Part shown: positions 1-6,972 of the stretch, piece after piece | Numbering within the stretch: the stretch's first letter is position 1 | Layout: every line of letters starts with the position of its first letter | Assembly: GCA_003641695.1 (NCBI GenBank) | Contig: QNBL01000024.1 | Coordinates: 1-16,469 of the forward strand | Source: Spirochaetota bacterium | GTDB lineage: Bacteria; Spirochaetota; Spirochaetia; B11-G9 | Length of the DNA: 16,469 bases | Direction of reading: 5' to 3' | Translations under genes and position numbers: made by a program | Notes under the pieces: model-generated | What the model saw: the letters and a program-made list of their open reading frames with translations, nothing else | What the model was told of the DNA's origin: nothing | The model's database searches: none

Positions 1-348
1 CAGCCCGGCCTGCTTCTGCAATTCCAAATAATGGTCTATATTATTAAGGGTGTCGGACTTGAAAGTCTTCATCCCGATTTTGTAATCTTCTTCATTATCA
101 ATATTGAGGTTTTTTTCCTTGAAATAAACCCTCTTTGTGTTGGCTTTTTTAGCGTTTACCGCGAGTTCTTTCATACAGTAAGCGAGTCTGTCTTTTAAAT
201 GGTCCTGCCCGAACTCTTCAAGAAAAACCTTCAGTACCTCTTCCAGGTATATTTCTGTTTCATGGGGAAGGGTATAGGTCTTGATAGAGAGAGGAATTGA
301 GTTCCTTGCTGCTTTTTTGACTTTTTCTTTATCCAATGCTTTTGTCAT
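1..348 (-). CDS. 5' part of an unrecognised gene (possible HATPase-like N-box), cut by the window edge
   Basis: The minus frame opens at ATG 348-346 and stays open for 116 codons to base 1, so the gene continues outside the window. A GGGAG Shine-Dalgarno-like stretch lies about 9 nt before the ATG. The protein is soluble and lysine-rich, with no signal peptide or membrane segment. Residues 61-70 read ELAVNAKKAN, which resembles the N-box of GHKL ATPases (E-x3-N-A). A histidine-kinase-like or related ATP-binding protein is therefore one possibility, but no second ATPase motif is visible in this fragment and the function is left open. The gene lies downstream of the Lon gene on the same strand with 69 bp between them and has its own promoter-like sequence. 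Confidence 0.75.
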   Translation of the reverse strand, partial: MTKALDKEKVKKAARNSIPLSIKTYTLPHETEIYLEEVLKVFLEEFGQDHLKDRLAYCMKELAVNAKKANTKRVYFKEKNLNIDNEEDYKIGMKTFKSDTLNNIDHYLELQKQAGL

Positions 349-379
349 GTATGAGACTCCCTGCGTATGCTATAGCTTA

Positions 380-407
380 ATAATATCTTGATTTAATCAA
401 TTGTCAA
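380..407 (-). promoter_or_regulatory. Sigma-70-like promoter of the gene at 1-348
   Basis: On the minus strand a perfect -35 box TTGACA (407-402) is followed after 16 bp by TATTAT (385-380, five of six matches). The predicted transcription start is about 25 nt before the ATG at 348, leaving room for the GGGAG ribosome binding site. Confidence 0.6.
388..400. promoter_or_regulatory. Palindrome in the promoter spacer (candidate operator)
   Basis: TTGATTTAATCAA is a perfect 6-1-6 palindrome lying between the -35 and -10 boxes of the promoter at 380-407. A wider dyad, TCTTGA...TCAAGA, surrounds it. The position fits a repressor site, but the regulator is unknown and AT-rich palindromes can arise by chance. 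Confidence 0.4.
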
Positions 408-417
408 GACATTAGTT

Positions 418-2805
418 CTAACTGTAGTTTTTTATAAGGTGAGCAATTTCCTTCAGTCTCGACTCAACAAGGTTGTTAATGGTATGAGCCGGGAAATTAC
501 CCTTTTTGTTCCTTTCTCCTGCAGTCATTCCTGTCAAAATCTCCATTCCTTCATCGATGGTTTTAATAGGGTAGATGAAAAAGCGCTTTTCTTTGATATC
601 AGTGCATATTTCATCGGGAAGTGTCAGGTTTACAATATTCTGGTGAGGAATAATGACCCCCTGATCTCCGGTAAATCCCAATCTTTTACATATTGTATGA
701 AAACCGGTGATCTTTTCCGTAATCCCGCCTACAGGCTGAACCTGTCCCATTTGGTTTACTGAGCCAGTTACAGCTATGGATTGTTTTATCGGTATATCGG
801 CTATTGCGGACAGAAGAGCATAGATTTCGGTGGATGAAGCCGAGTCTCCGTCAACTTCTCCGTAGGACTGTTCAAAACAGATACTGGCAAAGAATGAGAG
901 AGGGAAGTCACGGGCATACTTTTTCCGAAGATAGCCCTCTATAATAAATACTCCTTTATCATGTATATCTCCTGAAAGACCGACTTCCCTTTCGATGTTT
1001 ACAAGCCCTTCACTTCCGGGAGAGACCTGGACCGATATTACCAGGGGGCTGCCGAAGCTGTAAAACCCTCTATCATGAACCGCCAGGCCGTTTATTCTGC
1101 CCGCAGATTCTCCGCTTACTGACAGCAGAATATCTCCTGAATCAATAAACTCAACGAGTTTTTCTTCAGGAAGGTTATGGAGGTAATCCCTCATCCGGAG
1201 GGTTTTTTTCACAGATTTACCGGTAACCACTCCCTCATGGTCTTTTTGAGCCCAGTATGAAGCTTCCCGTAACAGATCAGCAATGAGAGAGAATCTGGTT
1301 GAGAGCTTTCTTTTGTGTTCTGCAAGCCTTATTCCGTAACTGATAATTTCGATAATGCCGGTTATATCGGGGGCAGAAAGCTTTTCATCTTCCACAATCA
1401 TGTTCATGAACCCAATGTACTGCTTTATATTGTCATCGTTTAAATCCATTTCCGAGTCGAATTCCGCAGAAATCTTAAAAAATTTCTGGAAATCTCTGTC
1501 GTTGTTGTAGAGAATCTCATAGAGGTTTTCATTTCCCACCATGAGAATTTTAGTGTTTATTTTTATGGGAGAGGGCTTTATGGAATTATTTTGAAGGTTG
1601 AAAGCATTGCTCTGAATCTGTATCTCAACCTCTTCGGTCTGGAGAGCTTTTTTTAGATTCTCCCAGGTCCCCTCCTCTTTCAGCACATCTTCTGCCTTGA
1701 GGATTATAAACCCGCCCGAAGCCTGTATCAGCGAACCGGCACGGATCATAAGGAAGTTTGTTCTGCTCTCTCCATTAAGATCTATTTTTGTCTCAATAGA
1801 TCCGAACAGGTTGGTGTACCGTGGATGATTCTCGTAAATTACCGGAACTTTTTCAGACCTTGAATGGTCAACAATAATATTGACGCCGTACCGGAGAAGA
1901 TCAGTGGGATTATCCCCTTCTTCCTCCTCCTCCTGATTACCGGTAAAAATGAAAAGATTCTGAATGACATCTTCTTCGAAGTCTGTCAGATAGGTAATAA
2001 CTTTGTCTTCTGCATAATTTTCCTTTATTTTGCGGAAAAGTCTTTCTATTTCCGGTTTTACCGTCTTTATTCTCAGCTGCTGGAGTTTTTTCTCAAGTTC
2101 AAGCTGAAGATCGTTTATGTCAATGAAAAGATGGCGCATCTCCTCCATGTAGCTATAGTAATGTTTACGCTGTTCATTCCAATAGTCCTCATCTACTGTA
2201 CCTTCCCGGACAAACTCAAGAAGCTGATCAAAAGAGACAGTTTTACCCCTCCATATTGGATGTATATCCGTTGTTTCTTCATCATCCTCGGATACCTTTA
2301 CTATTTGAAAGCTGTTTTCTTTTAATTTCTGCTCGAATTCAGAGAGAATCCTGTTTTCAGTACGCTCGAAATCGGATATATATTCATCTCTGGTCCCGCT
2401 GTAAATTCTCTTGCTCAGGATGCCGGTTATGCTTTTTTTAAGATCCTCCACGAGAGTGTGGATACTTTTTTTAAAATGGGAACCCTCTCCTTTATTCAGG
2501 TACAGCACCATGGGGCTGTCGGGAGTTTTAAAGTTGTAGACATAAACAATGTCTTTAAGATCAGAAGTGGACCCTGAATGGTTGTTGAGGATTTTCTTGA
2601 TTGCAGTTATTCTACCGGTACCGGAAATTCCGGTAACAAAGATATTATACCCCTTCCCTTTTATCTCTGTTCCCATTTCAAGGGCCTTCACTGCTCTGGG
2701 CTGTCCAATTATCATGGATGATTCGCTGCTGTTTATCAGAGATTTGATTTTTTCTTCATTTAGTTTTACAGATATATCTTCAACGGATAGTGTGTAATGA
2801 TTCAT
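418..2805 (-). CDS. Lon-family ATP-dependent protease (AAA_32 plus Lon C-terminal protease domain)
   Basis: A large cytoplasmic AAA+ serine protease expected to unfold and degrade damaged or regulatory proteins. The frame can be extended to a TTG at 2841, but that TTG coincides with the -35 box TTGACA, so ATG 2805-2803 (residue 13 of the longer version) is preferred, giving 795 aa. Numbering from the TTG: Walker A-like GISGTGRI at 71-78, with Arg in place of the usual Lys; charged, helical insert at about 130-290; Walker B-like segment GGFIILKAEDVL at 376-387; sensor-like KILMVGN at 431-437. The C-terminal protease domain has the catalytic Ser in GDSASS (S667) and the catalytic Lys in GGITEK (K710), the Ser-Lys dyad of Lon. 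There is no Lon N-terminal substrate domain, as in the LonB/AAA_32 type. It is divergent from the NIF3 operon. Confidence 0.93.
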   Translation of the reverse strand: MNHYTLSVEDISVKLNEEKIKSLINSSESSMIIGQPRAVKALEMGTEIKGKGYNIFVTGISGTGRITAIKKILNNHSGSTSDLKDIVYVYNFKTPDSPMVLYLNKGEGSHFKKSIHTLVEDLKKSITGILSKRIYSGTRDEYISDFERTENRILSEFEQKLKENSFQIVKVSEDDEETTDIHPIWRGKTVSFDQLLEFVREGTVDEDYWNEQRKHYYSYMEEMRHLFIDINDLQLELEKKLQQLRIKTVKPEIERLFRKIKENYAEDKVITYLTDFEEDVIQNLFIFTGNQEEEEEGDNPTDLLRYGVNIIVDHSRSEKVPVIYENHPRYTNLFGSIETKIDLNGESRTNFLMIRAGSLIQASGGFIILKAEDVLKEEGTWENLKKALQTEEVEIQIQSNAFNLQNNSIKPSPIKINTKILMVGNENLYEILYNNDRDFQKFFKISAEFDSEMDLNDDNIKQYIGFMNMIVEDEKLSAPDITGIIEIISYGIRLAEHKRKLSTRFSLIADLLREASYWAQKDHEGVVTGKSVKKTLRMRDYLHNLPEEKLVEFIDSGDILLSVSGESAGRINGLAVHDRGFYSFGSPLVISVQVSPGSEGLVNIEREVGLSGDIHDKGVFIIEGYLRKKYARDFPLSFFASICFEQSYGEVDGDSASSTEIYALLSAIADIPIKQSIAVTGSVNQMGQVQPVGGITEKITGFHTICKRLGFTGDQGVIIPHQNIVNLTLPDEICTDIKEKRFFIYPIKTIDEGMEILTGMTAGERNKKGNFPAHTINNLVESRLKEIAHLIKNYS

Positions 2806-2812
2806 ATATTCA

Positions 2813-2841
2813 CTATTAGATTCTATTCTTTCAATTGTCAA
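2813..2841 (-). promoter_or_regulatory. Promoter of the Lon gene, predicted leaderless
   Basis: The -35 box is TTGACA (2841-2836), a perfect match. The -10 is either TAATAG (2818-2813, 17-bp spacer, three of six matches) or TCTAAT (2820-2815, 15-bp spacer, five of six). Only 7-9 nt separate either one from ATG 2805, and no Shine-Dalgarno sequence is present, so transcription probably starts at or within a few bases of the start codon. Confidence 0.5.
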
Positions 2842-2863
2842 GTTGTTGGAGAGTATGTATACT
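2835..2863 (+). promoter_or_regulatory. Promoter of the NIF3 operon, predicted leaderless
   Basis: TTGTCA (2835-2840, five of six), a 17-bp spacer and TATACT (2858-2863, five of six) are followed by only 7 nt before ATG 2871. Its -35 hexamer overlaps the opposite-strand -35 of the Lon promoter by five bases, because TTGTCAA reads TTGACAA on the other strand. Confidence 0.55.
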
Positions 2864-2870
2864 GACTAAC

Positions 2871-3632
2871 ATGGATTTAAACGAATTTGACCGATATATT
2901 AAATCTGTTCTGGATATGGATTCCACTGCAGGTATAGATCTCTCCATAAACGGTATTCAGGTTGAGCGGAAAAACAGAACCATAAAAAAGGTTGCTTTTG
3001 CGGTGGATGCATGTATGGAAGTTTTCGAGCAGGCTGAACAGAAAGGTGCAGACCTGGTATTTGTTCACCATGGCATCTTCTGGGGAAAACCGGTACCCGT
3101 AACCGGAGGAATGTATAGAAGGATATCCTACCTTGTGGAAAAGGACATTGCCCTCTATGCTGCCCATCTACCCCTTGATATTCATCCGGAACTCGGAAAC
3201 AATGCAGGATTAGCTCTGGCATCAGGTCTTAAAAATCTGGTTCCCTTTGGAGTGTATAAGGGAATAACTATAGGAGTTAGGGGGGAGTTTGACGTACCCC
3301 AAAGCATTGAGAGTATTATCGATTCATTAGGGTTGACTTCGGGGGAGTGTCTTGGGGTTTTGCCTTTTGGGAAGAAACAGATAATTACTGCGGGAGTAAT
3401 TGCAGGCGGCGGTACCCGTGAGGTGGAACAGGCTCTTTCAGAGGGGCTCGATCTTTACATTACCGGGGATGTGGCTCACGAGGTTTATCATCTTTGTCTC
3501 GAAGGGGGAATAAACATGATAAGCTGCGGTCATTACAATACCGAGACCTTCGGACCAAGACTGATGATGAAAAAAGTGCAGAGGGATACCTCCCTGGAAT
3601 GTTTTTTTATAAATGCTCCTACAGGATTATAG
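2871..3632 (+). CDS. NIF3-like dinuclear metal-centre protein (YbgI/DUF34 family)
   Basis: A 253-aa cytoplasmic protein of the NIF3 family, which binds two metal ions. It is often annotated as GTP cyclohydrolase 1 type 2, but its true substrate is unsettled. Metal-ligand motifs are all present: VHHG (H66, H67), HLPLD (H99, D103) and, near the C-terminus, CGHYNTE (H221, E225). The length matches the short bacterial form without the inserted PII-like domain. An upstream TTG-type frame extension to 2835 exists but adds residues unlike the family, so ATG 2871 is chosen. It is the first gene of a three-gene operon; lspA begins one base after its stop. No Shine-Dalgarno sequence precedes the ATG. 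Confidence 0.92.
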   Translation: MDLNEFDRYIKSVLDMDSTAGIDLSINGIQVERKNRTIKKVAFAVDACMEVFEQAEQKGADLVFVHHGIFWGKPVPVTGGMYRRISYLVEKDIALYAAHLPLDIHPELGNNAGLALASGLKNLVPFGVYKGITIGVRGEFDVPQSIESIIDSLGLTSGECLGVLPFGKKQIITAGVIAGGGTREVEQALSEGLDLYITGDVAHEVYHLCLEGGINMISCGHYNTETFGPRLMMKKVQRDTSLECFFINAPTGL

Positions 3633-3633
3633 A

Positions 3634-4152
3634 ATGGTGCAATATTTAGCAAAGAGTAAGATAAAGCCCTATATACTGACATTTCTGATTCTCATTTCCG
3701 ATCAGGTAACGAAAGCTTTGATCGTAAATAAAATTCCGTACCATACAGTCGGATGGTCTTTTCGGGGTGGATTTTTAAGAATAATTCATACCCGAAACCT
3801 GGCGGTTGCTTTCAGTATGGGGGATAATTTCCCTCATATTGTAAGATTTGTTCTCTTTACCATTGTTCCGGCTGTTGTGCTTATTCTCCTGTCGATCTAT
3901 TTTTTAAAGAGTAAAGCGTTTACTCCTCTACAAAGTTGGGCGGTAGCAGGTATCATAGGCGGTGGATTTGGAAACCTTACAGACAGGATCTTCAGACCCA
4001 TGGGGGTTGTAGATTTCATTGATGTAAAATTTTACGGGATTTTCGGTTTAGAGCGTTGGCCTACCTTCAATATTGCGGATGCCAGTGTTGTTGTATGCGG
4101 AATCCTGCTTTTTATAGCATATATAACGGAGGATAGAAAAAAGAATGAATAA
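3634..4152 (+). CDS. lspA: Lipoprotein signal peptidase (signal peptidase II)
   Basis: A 172-aa inner-membrane aspartyl protease that cuts the signal peptide from diacylglyceryl-modified prolipoproteins. Four hydrophobic helices are visible, at about 13-31, 66-90, 102-114 and 148-163. Family motifs are SDQVTK (22-27), the RNLAVAFSMG block (54-63), and the two catalytic aspartates in GNLTDR (D117) and FNIADAS (D149). The usual N-x-G-x-AFS block is slightly changed (NLAVAFS). The frame opens earlier at 3613, but that would overlap NIF3. ATG 3634 lies one base after the NIF3 stop and has an AGGA sequence about 9 nt upstream. Coupled translation with both neighbours is likely. Confidence 0.95.
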   Translation: MVQYLAKSKIKPYILTFLILISDQVTKALIVNKIPYHTVGWSFRGGFLRIIHTRNLAVAFSMGDNFPHIVRFVLFTIVPAVVLILLSIYFLKSKAFTPLQSWAVAGIIGGGFGNLTDRIFRPMGVVDFIDVKFYGIFGLERWPTFNIADASVVVCGILLFIAYITEDRKKNE

Positions 4153-4420
4153 GAAACTCAATACTGTGCTGTTTTTACTGGCAGCTTCAATCTACAATAT
4201 AATTGCAATGATTGTCATTATAGTTCTTCTACTCTTTATTGTATCCAGGTTTATTACTGAACAGGCTACTCCCGGCATTGCCTCGGGTATTTTTATATTT
4301 ATTTTTATACTGGGGATTGCCGGCAGTTTTTTTATCTATCACCGGACAATCAAGTATCTTTCAAGAAAGATAGACTTTGATAAGTACTTCATGCCATTGA
4401 TACGCAGCAGGAAAAAATGA
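4145..4420 (+). CDS. Small two-helix membrane protein, unknown function
   Basis: A 91-aa protein with two hydrophobic helices, at about 7-36 and 45-64, joined by a short loop and ending in a basic tail (RSRKK). This suggests a two-pass inner-membrane protein with a cytoplasmic C-terminus. The start overlaps the lspA stop by 8 nt (ATGAATAA). A strong GGAGGA lies at 4128-4133, with a rather long 12-nt spacing. No family is recognised. The tight coupling to lspA suggests membrane or envelope work, but this is only context. Confidence 0.8.
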   Translation: MNKKLNTVLFLLAASIYNIIAMIVIIVLLLFIVSRFITEQATPGIASGIFIFIFILGIAGSFFIYHRTIKYLSRKIDFDKYFMPLIRSRKK

Positions 4421-4421
4421 A

Positions 4422-6047
4422 TCAATAACCGTCTGTCAGCGACCTGTTTATATCTTTCTTGTAAAGTTCATTGTACACAAAACCTCTTTGACGCAGCTTC
4501 TCCCTGAGTTCCTGTGGAAACGGAATGTATCTCCAGAAAACACTCCTTGATCCCCTCTCCATTTTCTGGGTTCCCTCACTTTCTTTTGTAATCCAGAGGA
4601 TGTAGTCCTGTATGAAGTATTCTTTGACATCTCCCCTGAGCTTTTTCTCGGTAAACCACTGATAGTATCTTCCTGTAAGACCTTCTTCCATCCAGTAATG
4701 TTGGGCTTTTTCCTTTGCAACCTGCCATCTGAGATCTGCAGCCGCTGCAAGCACAGCTGTTCTCAGGTCTTTGGGAAACATCGGGACTGCAATTCTTCCT
4801 CTGCTCGTCGCTCTGTTGAATTTCTCAAAAGGCTCCCAGCATATTCCTTTATCCCCGTAGGCCGGTACGATAATAACATAGGGAACAATTCTTGTTGTCT
4901 CCCTTTTGAAAGTACGTTTGAAAAGTCCGGGATCAAGGGCTTCGATTGCCGCAAACTCGCTGATTATATTTTCACGTGTTCCAATATCCCTGATATTGGT
5001 TTTAAAGTATTGTTTCATAAGGATAGGGACGTGATTCCCCTGTCGGCCGATGCACATTTTTATCATCTGCCGGACAGTGTTAAACTCTTCTTCCAGGGTT
5101 TTTGTACTTACCGTGATGATCTCGCCGTTTTCAGCTGCTTTTTCTTTCATTTGCTCCAGCTGAGCCGTTGAGGCTTCAAGATGTTTATAACTATCAGCAA
5201 TCTGTTTATCGATAGTTCCCAGGAATTTGCATGCACTGGTTATATCTCCAAGAAGAGCTCTCTGATCGGGGGAGTAGGGTGCCTTCATATTGTCAAATCC
5301 CGGCTGATAATTATGAGTCATAAGACCTTTTATTTTCCCCAGTAGCTCCTCTTCTGCCATCTCCATTTGAGTTAGTTTGTTCCGAATGGAAGAAATTTGA
5401 AGATCCCGGGTACCTTCAAGTTTTTCGATCTGCTGCTTTACCTTGCTTCCTTCAGATTTTCTTTTTACCTTAACTTCATCTACAGCTGAGGTGGATATTT
5501 GGCCCGAACCAACCTTTTTTAGCCATTCATCGATATAGAAGAAGGGTTCATCAGTTGTTTTGTCGACAACAATCTTCCCTATGGATTCTCTCTGCTCTCT
5601 TGAAACGAGAGTAGGCAGGATAAATCCATACCTGAGCATAAACTTTTTGGGTTCCGATATTCCCATCCCGATTTTGGCAGCAATACTCGCAGCTACATTC
5701 CAGTAGGCTGGAATAAGCTTGGATCTATACATGGACTTTTCTTTTGGATCCTCGGCGTTAAGGAACTTTGAAAGAAGAGAGTGAAGCCTTTTAGATGATT
5801 CACCTTCCCCTGAGAGTACTGCTTTGTAGTATTCTTTGCTTGAAAAGAGCGGAAGTGTCCGGTCTTCATGAAATTTTTTAATAGGAGTGAAAGATTGTTT
5901 GGAGATATCAACTTTTTCTTTCTCCTCCTTCCGGGAACTGCTCTCATCTTCGAAAAGATCTCCAAAGTTCGGAGCCGGTTCAGCCTCAATATCCATAAGC
6001 TCTGCAATATCCGGATCAATATCACCTGAAAAAATGTTATCACCCAA
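4422..6047 (-). CDS. Conserved-looking 541-aa cytoplasmic coiled-coil protein, unknown function
   Basis: This gene is not recognised. The protein has an acidic N-terminal tail (about 1-50), a compact segment at about 55-190, a charged coiled-coil-prone middle (about 190-330, rich in E, K and Q), and a long C-terminal domain (330-541) rich in W, Y and F. That domain includes a run of hydrophobic strand-like residues (IVPYVIIVPAYGDKGICW) that looks well folded. No signal peptide or membrane helix is seen. The start is TTG 6047-6045, supported by AGGA with 8-nt spacing; a TATACT -10-like sequence lies farther upstream with only a poor -35. Its stop is one base from the stop of the convergent small membrane protein gene. 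It may be a spirochaete-specific protein. Confidence 0.85.
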   Translation of the reverse strand: MGDNIFSGDIDPDIAELMDIEAEPAPNFGDLFEDESSSRKEEKEKVDISKQSFTPIKKFHEDRTLPLFSSKEYYKAVLSGEGESSKRLHSLLSKFLNAEDPKEKSMYRSKLIPAYWNVAASIAAKIGMGISEPKKFMLRYGFILPTLVSREQRESIGKIVVDKTTDEPFFYIDEWLKKVGSGQISTSAVDEVKVKRKSEGSKVKQQIEKLEGTRDLQISSIRNKLTQMEMAEEELLGKIKGLMTHNYQPGFDNMKAPYSPDQRALLGDITSACKFLGTIDKQIADSYKHLEASTAQLEQMKEKAAENGEIITVSTKTLEEEFNTVRQMIKMCIGRQGNHVPILMKQYFKTNIRDIGTRENIISEFAAIEALDPGLFKRTFKRETTRIVPYVIIVPAYGDKGICWEPFEKFNRATSRGRIAVPMFPKDLRTAVLAAAADLRWQVAKEKAQHYWMEEGLTGRYYQWFTEKKLRGDVKEYFIQDYILWITKESEGTQKMERGSRSVFWRYIPFPQELREKLRQRGFVYNELYKKDINRSLTDGY

Positions 6048-6121
6048 TGTTTTTATCCTGTTTTTATTTTTTCTTAGTATATACCATTTTCAGGAATTCT
6101 AAAAGATTTCAGAAATAAAAA

Positions 6122-6150
6122 TTGAATTGTTATTCTTCAGTAGTTATTAT
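6122..6150 (+). promoter_or_regulatory. Promoter of the sirtuin gene, predicted leaderless
   Basis: TTGAAT (6122-6127, four of six), a 17-bp spacer and TATTAT (6145-6150, five of six) end 6 nt before ATG 6157. There is no Shine-Dalgarno sequence before that ATG, so the predicted transcript starts at the A of the start codon. Confidence 0.45.
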
Positions 6151-6156
6151 AGTTGT

Positions 6157-6891
6157 ATGATTGATCAATTCATTAAAGCTGCTGGAGCAATCCGCAAAGC
6201 GGAGTATGTCTCCGTTTTTACCGGAGCTGGAGTATCGGTTGAAAGCGGGATCCCCCCGTTTCGTGGGAAAGATGGTCTTTGGAACAGATATAATCCAGAG
6301 GTACTGGATATCGACTATTTTATAAGAAATCCCCTGCGTTCATGGGAAGTTATTAAGGAGATCTTCTATGACTTTTTCGGTAAAGCTGAGCCTAACAGTG
6401 CTCACACTGCTCTTGCAGAGATGGAAAAAACCGGGATTGTAAAAGGGATTATTACCCAGAATATTGATAATCTTCACTTTGAAGCGGGGAGCAGTATTGT
6501 CGCTGAGTATCATGGAAACTCTCGGAAGCTGGTATGCTTGTCCTGTGGGAGAGAGTATGCCGCCGAAGAGAATCTGCTGGCAAATCTGCCCCCAAGGTGT
6601 TCCTGCGGAGGAGTTTTAAAACCGGATTTTGTGTTTTTCGGTGAGGGGATCCCTGAAAAGGCTCTTGCACTTACCTCAGATATTGTATCTAAAACAGATC
6701 TCATGATTCTTATTGGAACAACAGGAGAGATTTATCCAGCATCCTTCATCCCTTATGAAGCAAAGGAGAGAGGGGCATTTATAGTTGAGATAAACCCTGC
6801 TGAATCAGCTTATACCGCAAAGATTACAGATATCCACATTAAGAAGCCAGCGGTAGAGGCTATGAAGAAGATGTCCGCATTACTACTGTAG
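6157..6891 (+). CDS. cobB: Sirtuin, NAD-dependent protein deacylase (Sir2/CobB family)
   Basis: A 244-aa cytoplasmic enzyme that removes acetyl or other acyl groups from lysines using NAD+. The NAD-binding motif GAGVSVESGIPPFRG is at 23-37, QNIDNLH at 101-107, and the catalytic His in YHG is H119. The zinc site is C127-x2-C130 and C148-x-C150, followed by GGVLKPDFVFFGE, the typical strand after the zinc module. IGTTGEIYPAS (186-196) and VEINP (210-214) close the Rossmann fold. The second zinc pair is C-x-C, not C-x2-C. The frame can be opened to a TTG at 6127, but the extra residues (LFFSSYYSC) are not family-like, so ATG 6157 is used. It stands alone, divergent from the 541-aa gene. Confidence 0.95.
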   Translation: MIDQFIKAAGAIRKAEYVSVFTGAGVSVESGIPPFRGKDGLWNRYNPEVLDIDYFIRNPLRSWEVIKEIFYDFFGKAEPNSAHTALAEMEKTGIVKGIITQNIDNLHFEAGSSIVAEYHGNSRKLVCLSCGREYAAEENLLANLPPRCSCGGVLKPDFVFFGEGIPEKALALTSDIVSKTDLMILIGTTGEIYPASFIPYEAKERGAFIVEINPAESAYTAKITDIHIKKPAVEAMKKMSALLL

Positions 6892-6937
6892 AAAAATCAG
6901 ATAAAATCCTGTATACTTGAATCATCAGAAGAATTTT

Positions 6938-6965
6938 CTCCGTTATCTCAGGTAAAATAACGGAG
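6938..6965 (+). promoter_or_regulatory. Hairpin that pairs the ribosome binding site of the gene at 6973
   Basis: CTCCGTTAT (6938-6946) and ATAACGGAG (6957-6965) are a perfect 9-bp inverted repeat with a 10-nt loop. The right arm holds most of the Shine-Dalgarno GGAGG (6962-6966), six bases before ATG 6973. A TATACT at 6912-6917 could place the transcript start near 6924, which would keep the whole hairpin in the mRNA leader; its -35 is weak. No T-run follows, so it is not an intrinsic terminator. Confidence 0.55.
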
Positions 6966-6972
6966 GTGTTTT

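Noticed and set aside
1864..2325. Plus-strand open frame of 153 codons inside Lon
   Set aside because: It is fully antisense to a strongly supported protease gene and its hydrophobic product is the expected shadow of a charged coding strand.
2806..2841. N-terminal extension of Lon from TTG 2841
   Set aside because: The TTG is the -35 hexamer TTGACA of the gene's own promoter and has no ribosome binding site; ATG 2805 fits better.
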